Shown here: positions 37,552 through 48,711 of the stretch, one piece after another
Layout: the number at the start of each line of letters is the position of its first letter
Numbering within the stretch: position 1 is the first letter of the stretch
Source: Streptomyces camponoticapitis
Lineage (GTDB): Bacteria > Actinomycetota > Actinomycetes > Streptomycetales > Streptomycetaceae
DNA length: 64,000 bases
Direction: 5' to 3'
Assembly (NCBI RefSeq): GCF_014646115.1
Contig: NZ_BMMV01000016.1
Span: forward strand, 124,001-188,000
Position numbers and translations under genes: made by a program
The notes under the pieces: model-generated
Told to the model about the DNA's origin: nothing
The model's database searches: none
The model's input: only the letters and a program-made list of their open reading frames with translations

Positions 37552-39000
37552 GTGAGCGCCAACCGCCCGGCCGCCGTCGTCGTCCTCGCAGCGGGTGAGG
37601 GCACCCGCATGAAGTCGAAGACCCCCAAGGTTCTGCACGAGATCTGCGGGCGCTCGCTCGTCGGTCATGTCGTCTCCGCCGCGCGCGAGCTGGAGCCCGA
37701 ACATCTCGTGGTCGTGGTCGGGCACGCGCGGGAGCTGGTCGAGGGGCATCTCTCCGGCACGTACGACGGTGTGCGCGCCGCGTTCCAGGCCGAGCAGAAC
37801 GGCACCGGGCACGCCGTCCGGATGGCCCTGGAGGAGCTGGGGCAGGCCCCCGACGGCACCGTCGTCGTCGTGTGCGGCGACACCCCGCTGCTCTCCGGCT
37901 CGACGCTCGCCGCACTCGCCGCGCAGCACGAGGGCGACGGCAACGCCGTCACCGTGCTGACCGCCGAGGTGCCGGACGCGACCGGTTACGGGCGCATCGT
38001 GCGGGACGAGGCGAGCGGTGCGGTCACCGGCATCGTGGAGCACAAGGACGCGACGGAAGAGCAGCGCGCGGTACGGGAGATCAACTCCGGGGTGTTCGCC
38101 TTCGACGGGCAGTTGCTCGCGGACGCGCTGGGCAAGGTCAGCAGGGACAACAGCCAGGGCGAGGAGTATCTGACCGATGTCCTCGGCATCCTGCGCGAGG
38201 CCGGGCACCGCGTCGGCGCGTCGGTCGCTGGCGACCACCGCGAGATCCTGGGCATCAACAACCGCGTACAGCTGGCGGAGGCGCGCCGGCTGCTGAACGA
38301 GCGGCTGCTGGAGCAGGCGATGACGGCCGGTGTGACGGTGGTGGACCCGGGGTCGGTGCTGATCGATGTGACGGTGACGTACGAGCCGGACGTGATCGTG
38401 CACCCGGCGACGCAGCTGCTCGGCTCGACGCATCTGTCGGAGGGCGCGGAGGTGGGTCCCAACTCCCGTCTGACGGACACGATGGTGGGCGAGGGCGCCC
38501 GCGTGGACAACACCGTGGCCATCGACGCCGAGGTGGGCGAGGGGGCTTCGGTGGGCCCGTTCGCCTACTTGCGTCCCGGCACGAAGCTCGGCGTGAAGTC
38601 GAAGGCGGGGACGTTCGTCGAGATGAAGAAGGCGACGATCGGGGACGGTTCGAAGGTGCCGCATCTGTCGTACGTGGGTGACGCGACGATCGGTGAGCAG
38701 ACGAACATCGGTGCGGCGAGCGTGTTCGTGAACTACGACGGCGAGTCGAAGCACCACACGACGATCGGCTCACACTGCAAGACAGGTTCAGACAACATGT
38801 TTGTGGCGCCTGTCACTGTCGGGGACGGTGCCTACACCGCCGCCGGCTCGGTCATCACGAAGGACGTGCCGTCGGGTTCGCTGGCCGTCGCGCGGGGCCA
38901 GCAGCGGAATATCGAGGGTTGGGTGGCTCGTAAGCGTCCGGGAAGTGCCGCCGCGCAGGCCGCCGCGGCGGCCTCCGACGAGCTCGCGCTCGAAAGCTGA
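37552..39000 (+). CDS. glmU: Bifunctional GlmU: N-acetylglucosamine-1-P uridyltransferase/glucosamine-1-P acetyltransferase
   Basis: 482-aa cytoplasmic enzyme making UDP-GlcNAc for peptidoglycan. The N-terminal uridyltransferase has LAAGEGTRMKSKTPK at the start and GDTPLL near 103. The C-terminal left-handed beta-helix carries the acetyltransferase residues in YLRPGTKLG, GTFVEMKKA and NIGAASVFVNYDGESKH. The GTG at 37552 has GAAGGG 7 nt upstream; longer open sequence runs back through the tRNA gene and is not used. Length equals other Streptomyces GlmU. It is followed by prs, as in other actinobacteria. Confidence 0.97.
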   Translation: MSANRPAAVVVLAAGEGTRMKSKTPKVLHEICGRSLVGHVVSAARELEPEHLVVVVGHARELVEGHLSGTYDGVRAAFQAEQNGTGHAVRMALEELGQAPDGTVVVVCGDTPLLSGSTLAALAAQHEGDGNAVTVLTAEVPDATGYGRIVRDEASGAVTGIVEHKDATEEQRAVREINSGVFAFDGQLLADALGKVSRDNSQGEEYLTDVLGILREAGHRVGASVAGDHREILGINNRVQLAEARRLLNERLLEQAMTAGVTVVDPGSVLIDVTVTYEPDVIVHPATQLLGSTHLSEGAEVGPNSRLTDTMVGEGARVDNTVAIDAEVGEGASVGPFAYLRPGTKLGVKSKAGTFVEMKKATIGDGSKVPHLSYVGDATIGEQTNIGAASVFVNYDGESKHHTTIGSHCKTGSDNMFVAPVTVGDGAYTAAGSVITKDVPSGSLAVARGQQRNIEGWVARKRPGSAAAQAAAAASDELALES

Positions 39001-39110
39001 CCGGAAACAGGCGCTCCGTTCAGCGCGTACCGTGATAGATGCTCACGTTCGGCTGGCTCGCAGGGACGCGCGGGTGCAGCAGCAATCAACACGTCTGAGG
39101 AGACTGTGCT

Positions 39111-40088
39111 GTGACCGGGATCAAGACGACCGGCGAGAAGAAGCTGATGCTCTTCTCCGGCCGCGCCCACCCCGAGCTGGCCGAGGCGGTCGCCCACACT
39201 CTGGGCGTCGGGATAGTGCCGACCAAGGCTTTCGATTTCGCCAACGGTGAGATCTACGTGCGCTATCAGGAGTCGGCCCGGGGTGCGGACTGTTTTCTGA
39301 TCCAGAGCCACACCGCTCCGATCAATAAGTGGATCATGGAACAGCTGATCATGATCGACGCTCTGAAGCGGGCTTCCGCCCGGAGCATCACCGTGATCGT
39401 GCCCTTCTACGGATACGCCCGGCAGGACAAGAAGCACCGTGGGCGTGAGCCTATTTCGGCCCGTCTGGTCGCGGATCTGATGAAGACGGCCGGCGCGCAC
39501 CGCATCCTGACCGTGGATCTCCACACGGACCAGATCCAGGGCTTCTTCGACGGCCCGGTGGATCATCTGTTCGCGCTGCCGATCCTGGCGGACTACGTGG
39601 CGACGAAGGTCGACCGTACGAAGCTGACGGTGGTCTCGCCGGACGCCGGCCGGGTACGGGTGGCGGACCGCTGGTGCGACCGGCTGGACGCGCCGCTCGC
39701 GATCGTGCACAAGCGCCGTGACAAGGACGTCGCGAACGAGGTGACGGTCCATGAGGTCGTGGGCAATGTCGAGGGCCGGGTCTGTGTCCTGGTGGACGAC
39801 ATGATCGACACGGGTGGCACGATCTGCGCCGCCGCGGACGCGCTGTTCGCGCACGGCGCGGAGGACGTCATCGTGACGGCGACGCACGGTGTGCTGTCGG
39901 GTCCGGCCGCGGACCGGCTGAAGAATTCGCAGGTGAGCGAGTTCATCTTCACGGACACGCTGCCCGATCCGGGCAATCTGGAGATGGACAAGATCACGGT
40001 CCTGTCGATCGCGCCGACGATCGCGCGTGCGGTGCGTGAGGTGTTCGAGGACGGTTCGGTGACGAGCCTCTTCGACGAGCAGGCGTAG
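39111..40088 (+). CDS. prs: Ribose-phosphate pyrophosphokinase
   Basis: 325-aa enzyme making PRPP from ribose 5-phosphate and ATP for nucleotide, His and Trp synthesis. It shows DFANGEIYVRYQES, the YGYARQDKKHRGREP flexible loop, the DLHTDQIQGFF signature and the PRPP loop VLVDDMIDTGGTI. The GTG start at 39111 has GGAGA upstream. It is 110 bp downstream of glmU and probably cotranscribed. Confidence 0.97.
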   Translation: MTGIKTTGEKKLMLFSGRAHPELAEAVAHTLGVGIVPTKAFDFANGEIYVRYQESARGADCFLIQSHTAPINKWIMEQLIMIDALKRASARSITVIVPFYGYARQDKKHRGREPISARLVADLMKTAGAHRILTVDLHTDQIQGFFDGPVDHLFALPILADYVATKVDRTKLTVVSPDAGRVRVADRWCDRLDAPLAIVHKRRDKDVANEVTVHEVVGNVEGRVCVLVDDMIDTGGTICAAADALFAHGAEDVIVTATHGVLSGPAADRLKNSQVSEFIFTDTLPDPGNLEMDKITVLSIAPTIARAVREVFEDGSVTSLFDEQA

Positions 40089-40310
40089 GCGCACCCGCGT
40101 CGTACGTCTGCTGAGGCCCCCGGCGCGGGGCTCTGAAGATCGATTTCTGGGCGGCCTCCCCGCCGGGTAGACTCAGTGAGTTGCTCGGCGAGGGAGGCCG
40201 CTTTCATTCGCGGCTGTCCGTTATCGACGCGCTCTTCGTAGCAGGCCTGTCGTGGCCGGGTGACCACCAGTTCCGTCGTCACCGATGAATCATCTACGAG
40301 GAGTGCAGCC

Positions 40311-40901
40311 ATGGCTGAGATCAAGATCGCCGCAGAGATCCGGTCCGAGTTCGGCAAGGGCGCCGCCCGCCGTACCCGTCGTGAGAACAAGGTTCCCGCG
40401 GTCGTCTACGGCCACGGCGCCGAGCCCGTCCACATCTCCCTGCCGGGTCACGACCTGATGATGGCGCTGAAGACGGCCAACGCCCTGCTGAGCGTCGACA
40501 TCGAGGGCCGCAAGGAGCTCGTCATCCCCAAGGCCGTCCAGCGTGACGCGCTCAAGGGCTTCATCAAGCACGTCGACCTGCTCGCGGTGAAGCGCGGCGA
40601 GAAGGTCTCGGTCGAGGTCGCGGTGCACACCGAGGGCGAGCTGGCCCCGGGCCCGTTCCTGCTGGAGAACGTGCTCAGCACCCTGACCGTCGAGGCCGAG
40701 GCCACGCACATCCCCGAGTCCGTCACGGTCTCCGTCGCGGGCCTGGAGGCCGGTGCCTCCATCCTGGCGAAGGACGTCCCGCTGCCCGAGGGCACGACGC
40801 TGGTGACGGACGAGGACGCGGTCGTCATCCAGGTCCTGGCCGCGCAGGCGGAGGAGCCGTCGGCCGAGGACAGCGCGGACGAGGCCGCCGCGGAGGTCTG
40901 A
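40311..40901 (+). CDS. rplY: 50S ribosomal protein L25 (Ctc form)
   Basis: 196-aa two-domain L25/Ctc protein binding 5S rRNA: an N-terminal L25 domain (KIAAEIRSEFGKGAARRTRRENKVPAVVYG) and a C-terminal TL5-like beta domain (GPFLLENVLSTLTVEAEATHIPESV in pieces), ending in an acidic Ala/Glu tail. The ATG at 40311 follows ACGAGGAGTGCAGCC. The 222-bp upstream gap includes a TAGACT (-10-like) at 40168-40173, so it likely has its own promoter besides readthrough from prs. Confidence 0.96.
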   Translation: MAEIKIAAEIRSEFGKGAARRTRRENKVPAVVYGHGAEPVHISLPGHDLMMALKTANALLSVDIEGRKELVIPKAVQRDALKGFIKHVDLLAVKRGEKVSVEVAVHTEGELAPGPFLLENVLSTLTVEAEATHIPESVTVSVAGLEAGASILAKDVPLPEGTTLVTDEDAVVIQVLAAQAEEPSAEDSADEAAAEV

Positions 40902-40958
40902 GCCTCGGCTTCGTCCTGAGTACGGGGCCCGGGTACGGGTCCTGAAACGCTTTGCCCG

Positions 40959-40990
40959 ACGGGGTGGCGGGCCGGTGCCCGCCACCCCGT
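40959..40990 (+). terminator. Intrinsic terminator of rplY
   Basis: Perfect 14-bp stem ACGGGGTGGCGGGC (40959-40972 with 40977-40990), loop CGGT, followed by TCTTCTTCG, the most canonical terminator in the window. pth starts 32 nt later and would need readthrough or its own promoter. Confidence 0.85.
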
Positions 40991-41021
40991 TCTTCTTCGT
41001 CCTCAAGGAGACGCAGCGCAG

Positions 41022-41618
41022 ATGACGACCGATGCGACCGCCCCGTGGCTGATCGTGGGCCTGGGCAACCCCGGCCCCGGTTACGCGGCCAACCGCCACA
41101 ACGTCGGTTTCATGGTGGCCGATCTCCTCGCGGGCCGCATGGGCGGCTCGTTCAAGCGTGCCCAGAAGGCTCAGGCCCAGGTCCTGGAGGGCCGGGTGGG
41201 GCCGATGGGTCCCGGCAGCCGGCGGGTGGTGCTGGCGAAGCCGCTGTCGTTCATGAATCTGTCCGGGGGCCCGGTCGCCGGGCTGCGGGACTTCTACAAG
41301 GTGCCGACGGCCAACATCGTGGCGATCCATGACGAGTTGGACATCGACTACGGCGCGCTGCGCCTGAAGCTGGGCGGCGGCGACAACGGTCACAACGGTC
41401 TGAAGTCGATGACCAAGGCGATGGGCCCCGACTACCACCGGGTCAGGTTCGGGATCGGCCGGCCGCCGGGGCGGATGCAGGTCGCCGACTTCGTGCTGAA
41501 GGACTTCTCCTCGGTGGAGCGCAAGGAGCTGGACTTCTCCGTGGACCGCGCGGCCGACGCCGTGGAGTGTCTGGTGACGGAAGGGCTGGAGCGGGCGCAG
41601 AGCGCGTACAACTCCTGA
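41022..41618 (+). CDS. pth: Peptidyl-tRNA hydrolase
   Basis: 198-aa enzyme that frees tRNA from peptidyl-tRNA released by stalled ribosomes. It has the family signature LGNPGPGYAANRHNVGF (catalytic His in the RHNVG box), FMNLSGGPV, and DELDIDYGALRLKLGGG near 100. The ATG at 41022 has AAGGAG 11 nt upstream. It is downstream of rplY, a widely conserved pairing. Confidence 0.96.
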   Translation: MTTDATAPWLIVGLGNPGPGYAANRHNVGFMVADLLAGRMGGSFKRAQKAQAQVLEGRVGPMGPGSRRVVLAKPLSFMNLSGGPVAGLRDFYKVPTANIVAIHDELDIDYGALRLKLGGGDNGHNGLKSMTKAMGPDYHRVRFGIGRPPGRMQVADFVLKDFSSVERKELDFSVDRAADAVECLVTEGLERAQSAYNS

Positions 41619-41715
41619 CACACACGCACATACACCGCCATTCTTTGTCCACTCAACGACCATTTGTCTGCCACAAGTTGACCGACTGCGTCCGGATGGC
41701 CAAGGATCGCGATCC

Positions 41716-42186
41716 ATGAAGCGGAGCTCGTCGCAACTGGCACTGTCGGTGGGCCGTCGTGCCGCGATGGCGTTCGTCGCCGCGCTGTTGGTCGTCGCGG
41801 GTTTCTGGACGTCCTGGGGTACGGCGCAGCACGTGCTGCTCTCCAAGGGCCGCGAGCACGGGACGCTGGCCGTCACCGAGTGCGGCGGGACGACCTGTAC
41901 GGGGACGTACGACCCCGAGGGGAGCGCCGGCCCGCGTGCCGGCACTCCGATCGAGCGGTCGGTGGCGGTGAAGAAGGGCCAGGAGTACGAGGTGGTGCGG
42001 AAGCCCGGCTCCGGCGAACTGGTCCGCTCGGGCTCGTCCGGCGGCCTGCTCGCGTGGGTGCCGCTCGGCGGCGCGCTGCTGCTGGCGGCGCCGGTGGTCG
42101 GCGGCGGGCTGCGGCTGACGCGTACCGCGTGGGGTACGGCGATCGCGGGAGCGGTGCTGCTGGCGGCGGCGTTCTTCGCGCTCTGA
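41716..42186 (+). CDS. Hypothetical membrane protein
   Basis: 156-aa protein with three hydrophobic segments (about 16-34, 108-126 and 135-155). Between the first and second lies an extracytoplasmic region of about 75 residues containing a close Cys pair (ECGGTTCTGTYD), likely a small disulphide or metal knuckle. No enzyme motif is visible. It sits alone between pth and ppc, with TTGACC at 41678 as a possible -35 element. Confidence 0.8.
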   Translation: MKRSSSQLALSVGRRAAMAFVAALLVVAGFWTSWGTAQHVLLSKGREHGTLAVTECGGTTCTGTYDPEGSAGPRAGTPIERSVAVKKGQEYEVVRKPGSGELVRSGSSGGLLAWVPLGGALLLAAPVVGGGLRLTRTAWGTAIAGAVLLAAAFFAL

Positions 42187-42235
42187 CGCCGGCCTTCGGA
42201 ACGGACCCCCCGGATCGGCGCCTCTGGACGGGCAC

Positions 42236-42271
42236 GAGCGCCGGACGGACCCGTCGGCCCGTCCGGCGCTC
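42236..42271. terminator. Bidirectional terminator between convergent genes
   Basis: A 13-bp perfect stem GAGCGCCGGACGG (42236-42248 with 42259-42271) and 10-nt loop lie between the membrane-protein gene and ppc, which converge here. Confidence 0.75.
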
Positions 42272-42292
42272 GCCCGTTGAACAGACTCGCGG

Positions 42293-45088
<2,796 letters not shown>

Positions 45089-45239
45089 AGGTGCGGCTCC
45101 TTGCAGTGTTCGAGCACGTCGGGAGGAGAGGTTCTGGAGAGATTGTTCGACCGGACCGCGCTGTCCGACGTCACAAGGATAGGTGGCCTTCGCGCGTCGT
45201 TATCCACAGGCCCCTTGTCGCGTGCCTCCACGCTGCCAT

Positions 45240-45257
45240 ACTTACGTTGCCGTAGGT
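45240..45257. promoter_or_regulatory. Candidate TetR operator upstream of the desaturase gene
   Basis: ACTTACG-TTGC-CGTAGGT is an 18-bp near-palindrome (one mismatch in 7-bp arms), 55 bp upstream of the desaturase start. The operon's second gene is a TetR-family regulator, which would be expected to autoregulate here. Confidence 0.5.
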
Positions 45258-45312
45258 TACGCGCCCGTAGACAGGCAGAATGCCGCATTCCACACCTCCA
45301 GGGGACACACCC

Positions 45313-46323
45313 ATGTCGACAAGCCCTGACGTTCTCGGCGACTCCTCACAGGCCCAGCCTGCGCCGGACGGTTCCTCCCTGCCCCTCGCCGCCTCGGTTC
45401 CCTCCGCCACGCTCGGCGGGGAGAACAAACGCTCGCTGGAGCAGATCACGCTGCTCCTCTTCATCGTCGTGCCCTTCATCGCCCTGCTCGGCGCCGTTCC
45501 GCTGGTCTGGGGATGGGGTGTGAGCTGGCTCGACCTGGGCCTGCTCGTCGCCATGTATTTCATCGGCTGCCACGGCATCACGGTCGGCTTCCACCGGTAT
45601 TTCACCCATGGTTCCTTCAAGGCGGCGCGCCCGTTGCGGATCGCGCTGGCCGTGGCGGGGTCGATGGCCGTGGAGGGTCCGGTGGTCCGCTGGGTCGCCG
45701 ATCACCGCAAGCACCACAAGTTCTCGGACGCGGAGGGCGACCCGCACTCGCCGTGGCGGTTCGGCGAGACGCTTCCCGCGCTGCTCAAGGGCCTGTGGTG
45801 GGCGCACATCGGCTGGCTCTTCGACGAGGAGCAGACGTCGCAGCAGAAGTACGCGCCGGATCTGATCAGGGACCCGGCGATCCGGCGGGTCTCGAAGCAG
45901 TTCCTGCTGTGGGCCTTCGTGTCGCTGGCGCTGCCGCCGCTCATCGGCGGGCTGGTGACGATGTCCTGGTGGGGCGCGTTCACGGCGTTCTTCTGGGGTT
46001 CGCTGGTCCGGGTCGCGCTGCTGCACCATGTGACGTGGTCGATCAACTCGATCTGTCACGCGGTGGGCAAACGTCCGTTCAAGTCGCGTGACCGGTCAGG
46101 CAATGTGTGGTGGTTGGCGGTCTTGTCCTGTGGCGAGTCATGGCACAACCTGCACCATGCGGACCCGACGAGCGCCCGGCACGGTGTGCTGCGAGGTCAG
46201 ATCGACTCCAGTGCCCGGCTGATCCGCTGGTTCGAGGTGTTCGGCTGGGTGCACAGTGTGCGGTGGCCCGACGCCGGACGGCTGAACGCCCGACGGAGAA
46301 TTGACCATCCCAACGCGGCATGA
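45313..46323 (+). CDS. Acyl-CoA/fatty-acid delta-9-type desaturase
   Basis: 336-aa membrane di-iron desaturase. The three histidine boxes are present: HRYFTH near 95, HRKHH near 133 and HNLHH near 278. Four hydrophobic segments flank them. It would introduce a double bond into acyl chains for membrane fluidity. ATG 45313 is preferred (AGGGGA 8 nt upstream) over an in-frame ATG at 45280 that lacks a site. It overlaps the TetR gene by ATGA. Confidence 0.93.
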   Translation: MSTSPDVLGDSSQAQPAPDGSSLPLAASVPSATLGGENKRSLEQITLLLFIVVPFIALLGAVPLVWGWGVSWLDLGLLVAMYFIGCHGITVGFHRYFTHGSFKAARPLRIALAVAGSMAVEGPVVRWVADHRKHHKFSDAEGDPHSPWRFGETLPALLKGLWWAHIGWLFDEEQTSQQKYAPDLIRDPAIRRVSKQFLLWAFVSLALPPLIGGLVTMSWWGAFTAFFWGSLVRVALLHHVTWSINSICHAVGKRPFKSRDRSGNVWWLAVLSCGESWHNLHHADPTSARHGVLRGQIDSSARLIRWFEVFGWVHSVRWPDAGRLNARRRIDHPNAA

Positions 46324-47012
46324 TTGGCAACGTGGCGATCGACGGCGGTAAGAGCGACACCGACAAGAGCCGGACCTCCGCAGCGCCCCGGCGCTCGCGC
46401 CGGGTCCGGATGACCGGCAAGGAGCGTCGCGAGCAACTGCTGGACATCGGCCGCACCCTGTTCGCCGAGAAGGGCTACGAGGGCACGTCGGTGGAGGAGA
46501 TCGCCTCGAAGGCGGGGGTCTCCAAGCCGGTGGTGTACGAGCACTTCGGCGGCAAGGAGGGGCTGTACGCGGTCGTGGTCGACCGCGAGATGCGCCAGCT
46601 GCTCGACATGGTGACAAGCTCCCTCACCGCGGGCCATCCCCGCGAGCTGTGCGAGCAGGCGGCGTTCGCGCTCCTCGACTACATCGAGGAGTACACGGAC
46701 GGTTTCCGGATCCTGGTCCGCGATTCGCCGGTGGCCCAGTCGACCGGCACGTTCGCCTCACTGATCAGCGACATCGCCACGCAGGTCGAGGACATCCTCG
46801 GCATGGAGTTCAAGGCCCGCGGCTTCGACCCGAAGCTGGCCCCGCTGTACGCCCACGCCCTGGTGGGCATGGTGGCGCTCACGGGCCAGTGGTGGGTGGA
46901 CACCCGCCGCCCGAAGAAGAACGAGGTCGCGGCGCATCTGGTGAATCTGGCCTGGCACGGTCTGGGCAATCTGGAGGCCAAGCCACGGCTGATAGGGCAC
47001 CGCAAGGTGTGA
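46320..47012 (+). CDS. TetR-family regulator coupled to the desaturase
   Basis: 230-aa TetR protein with an N-terminal helix-turn-helix (KERREQLLDIGRTLFAEKGYEG, in part, then VEEIASKAGVSKPVVYEHFGGKEGLY) and a ligand-binding domain ending WHGLGNLEAKPRL. ATG 46320 overlaps the desaturase stop; a GTG at 46332 is possible. Coupling to a desaturase suggests it senses acyl-CoA or membrane fatty-acid state and represses the operon through the upstream palindrome. Confidence 0.92.
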   Translation: MIGNVAIDGGKSDTDKSRTSAAPRRSRRVRMTGKERREQLLDIGRTLFAEKGYEGTSVEEIASKAGVSKPVVYEHFGGKEGLYAVVVDREMRQLLDMVTSSLTAGHPRELCEQAAFALLDYIEEYTDGFRILVRDSPVAQSTGTFASLISDIATQVEDILGMEFKARGFDPKLAPLYAHALVGMVALTGQWWVDTRRPKKNEVAAHLVNLAWHGLGNLEAKPRLIGHRKV

Positions 47013-47052
47013 GCCGGGGCCGCCCGGCCGCCCCCGGCTCAGCCGCGGACGG

Positions 47053-47106
47053 ACACCGGGACGCTACGAGGCCGGAACGCGACGACACCGGGACGCTACG
47101 AGGCCG
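47053..47106. repeat. Direct repeat of 22 bp in the TetR/tam intergenic region
   Basis: ACACCGGGACGCTACGAGG followed by CCG occurs at 47053-47074 and again at 47085-47106, exact copies with a 32-bp period. Function unknown; it lies between convergent genes. Confidence 0.7.
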
Positions 47107-47182
47107 TGTCGTCCCGGTGCGGCCGGACCGCGTGTCGCTCATCGGGGAGACGTCATGTCCGGGACGCCGGCCCGGACGGGCG

Positions 47183-48052
47183 TCAGACCGGCCTTCTCGC
47201 CACCGCGAAGATCCGGCGGAACGGGAACACCGTGCCGTGCGGGCCCGGCGGGTACGCCTTGCGCAGCAGGTCGCCGTACTGGCCGAGGAATTCCGCCGTC
47301 TCCTCCGGGTCGTCGGCGAGCTCGGTGAGGACGGGACGCAGAGCCGTGCCTTTGACCCAGTCCAGCACCGGGTCCTCGCCGGAGAGCAGCTGGAGGTACG
47401 TGGTCTCCCACGCGTCCGTCGTGCAGCCGAGGTCGGTGAGGCGGACCAGATAGTCGGCCGGGTCCAGGATGTGGACGAAGCGCCGGCCGTGGGTGTCGAG
47501 GCGGCTGCTCCACCGCGGGGTCTCGCACAGCTCGCCGAGGAGCGCGTGGCTGGGGGCGGTGAAGTTGCCGGGGACCTGGAAGGCGAACGTGCCGCCCGGG
47601 GTGAGGGCGTCGATCCAGCCCGCGAAGGACTCGGCATGGTCGGGGACCCACTGGAGCGCGGCGTTGGAGACGATCAGGTCGTACGGCTCGTCGGGTGTCC
47701 AGTGCGCGGCGTCCGCGGGCCGGAAGTCCAGCCGGCCGCCGCCGGGCGTGGGGCCCGCGTACTCCTTCTCCGCCTCGGCCAGCATCTCGGGCGAGAGGTC
47801 GAAGCCGGTGATGTGGGCGGTGGGCCAGCGTTCGGCGAGGAGCGCCGTGACATTGCCGGGGCCGCAGCCGATGTCGGCTATCCGTGCGGGCCGGTCTCCG
47901 CTCGGGAGCTCGGGGATCCGGCCCAGCAGATCAAGGAACGGGCGGGTGCGGTGCTGGGAGTGGTGGAGGTACTGCTGCGGGTCCCAGGTCGGTGCGGGTG
48001 TGGACCCCGGGCCGGGTGCTGGATTCGTCGCCGGACTCGCTGTCGAACGCAT
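47183..48052 (-). CDS. tam: Trans-aconitate 2-methyltransferase
   Basis: 289-aa SAM-dependent methyltransferase. SAM-binding motif I is IADIGCGPGNVTALLAERWP near 58, followed by the acidic GFDLSPEMLAEAE and NAALQWVPDH, all typical of the Tam family that methylates trans-aconitate, an aconitase inhibitor. The ATG at 48050-48052 has a GAGGGGG site. It diverges from a MarR gene, the tam-tamR arrangement known from S. coelicolor, where TamR controls tam during oxidative stress. Confidence 0.88.
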   Translation of the reverse strand: MRSTASPATNPAPGPGSTPAPTWDPQQYLHHSQHRTRPFLDLLGRIPELPSGDRPARIADIGCGPGNVTALLAERWPTAHITGFDLSPEMLAEAEKEYAGPTPGGGRLDFRPADAAHWTPDEPYDLIVSNAALQWVPDHAESFAGWIDALTPGGTFAFQVPGNFTAPSHALLGELCETPRWSSRLDTHGRRFVHILDPADYLVRLTDLGCTTDAWETTYLQLLSGEDPVLDWVKGTALRPVLTELADDPEETAEFLGQYGDLLRKAYPPGPHGTVFPFRRIFAVARRPV

Positions 48053-48129
48053 GTGTGAAGCCCCCTCGGGTTAACGGATCGGGCGAGCGCAATGCCGCCC
48101 GCGCCCGACCATGCCCAAGCCTGCCCCCA

Positions 48130-48149
48130 AGTATATCTTGACGTCAAGA
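48130..48149. promoter_or_regulatory. Palindromic operator (TamR-type) overlapping the tam promoter
   Basis: TCTTGACGTCAAGA (48136-48149) is a perfect 14-bp palindrome between divergent tam and tamR. On the minus strand TATACT (48130-48135) directly adjoins it and would serve as the tam -10 box, so binding would block tam. On the plus strand TACACT at 48172-48177 lies 7 nt before the tamR ATG, consistent with a leaderless tamR transcript. Confidence 0.65.
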
Positions 48150-48184
48150 GACTTCATGTCGAGGGACCCTTTACACTGATCGTC

Positions 48185-48682
48185 ATGGAGGACGAGGTCG
48201 ACCGTCTGGTCGCAGCATGGCGCCGGGAGCGCCCGGACCTCGACGTGGAGCCCCTTGAGGTGCTCAGCCGCGTCAGCAGGCTGGCGCGCCATCTCGACCG
48301 GGCCCGCCGTCTGGCCTTCTCCGAGCACAGTCTGGAGCCGTGGGAGTTCGACGTGCTCACCTCACTGCGCCGGGCCGGCGCGCCGTACCAGCTCTCCCCC
48401 GGTCAGCTCCTCACCCAGACCCTGGTCACCTCCGGCACGATGACCAACCGCATCGACCGGCTGGCGAAGAAGGACCTGGTCGAGCGGCTGCCGGACCCCA
48501 GCGACCGGCGCGGGGTCCTGGTACGGCTCACCCCCGAAGGGCGCGACCGCGCGGACCAGGCACTGGCCGGGCTGCTCGCCCAGGAGCGCGCGATCCTCGC
48601 GGAGCTGTCCCGCGGGCAGCGCGGCGAACTGGCCGCGCTGCTGCGCCGGTTGACGGCGCCGTTCGACAACATCCCCGGCTGA
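48185..48682 (+). CDS. tamR: MarR-family regulator TamR
   Basis: 165-aa MarR protein starting MEDEVDRLVAAWRRERPDLD. It has an extra N-terminal helix like the UrtR-type MarR subgroup, a winged helix-turn-helix (SPGQLLTQTLVTSGTMTNRI) and the wing DPSDRRGVLVRLT. The ATG at 48185 is used; longer open sequence upstream would run through the operator. Its gene diverges from tam. In S. coelicolor the homologous TamR responds to citrate/aconitate-type ligands; that is knowledge of the family, not shown here. Confidence 0.87.
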   Translation: MEDEVDRLVAAWRRERPDLDVEPLEVLSRVSRLARHLDRARRLAFSEHSLEPWEFDVLTSLRRAGAPYQLSPGQLLTQTLVTSGTMTNRIDRLAKKDLVERLPDPSDRRGVLVRLTPEGRDRADQALAGLLAQERAILAELSRGQRGELAALLRRLTAPFDNIPG

Positions 48683-48711
48683 GAACCGGTCGGGGGGTCT
48701 CCGAGCCGGTT

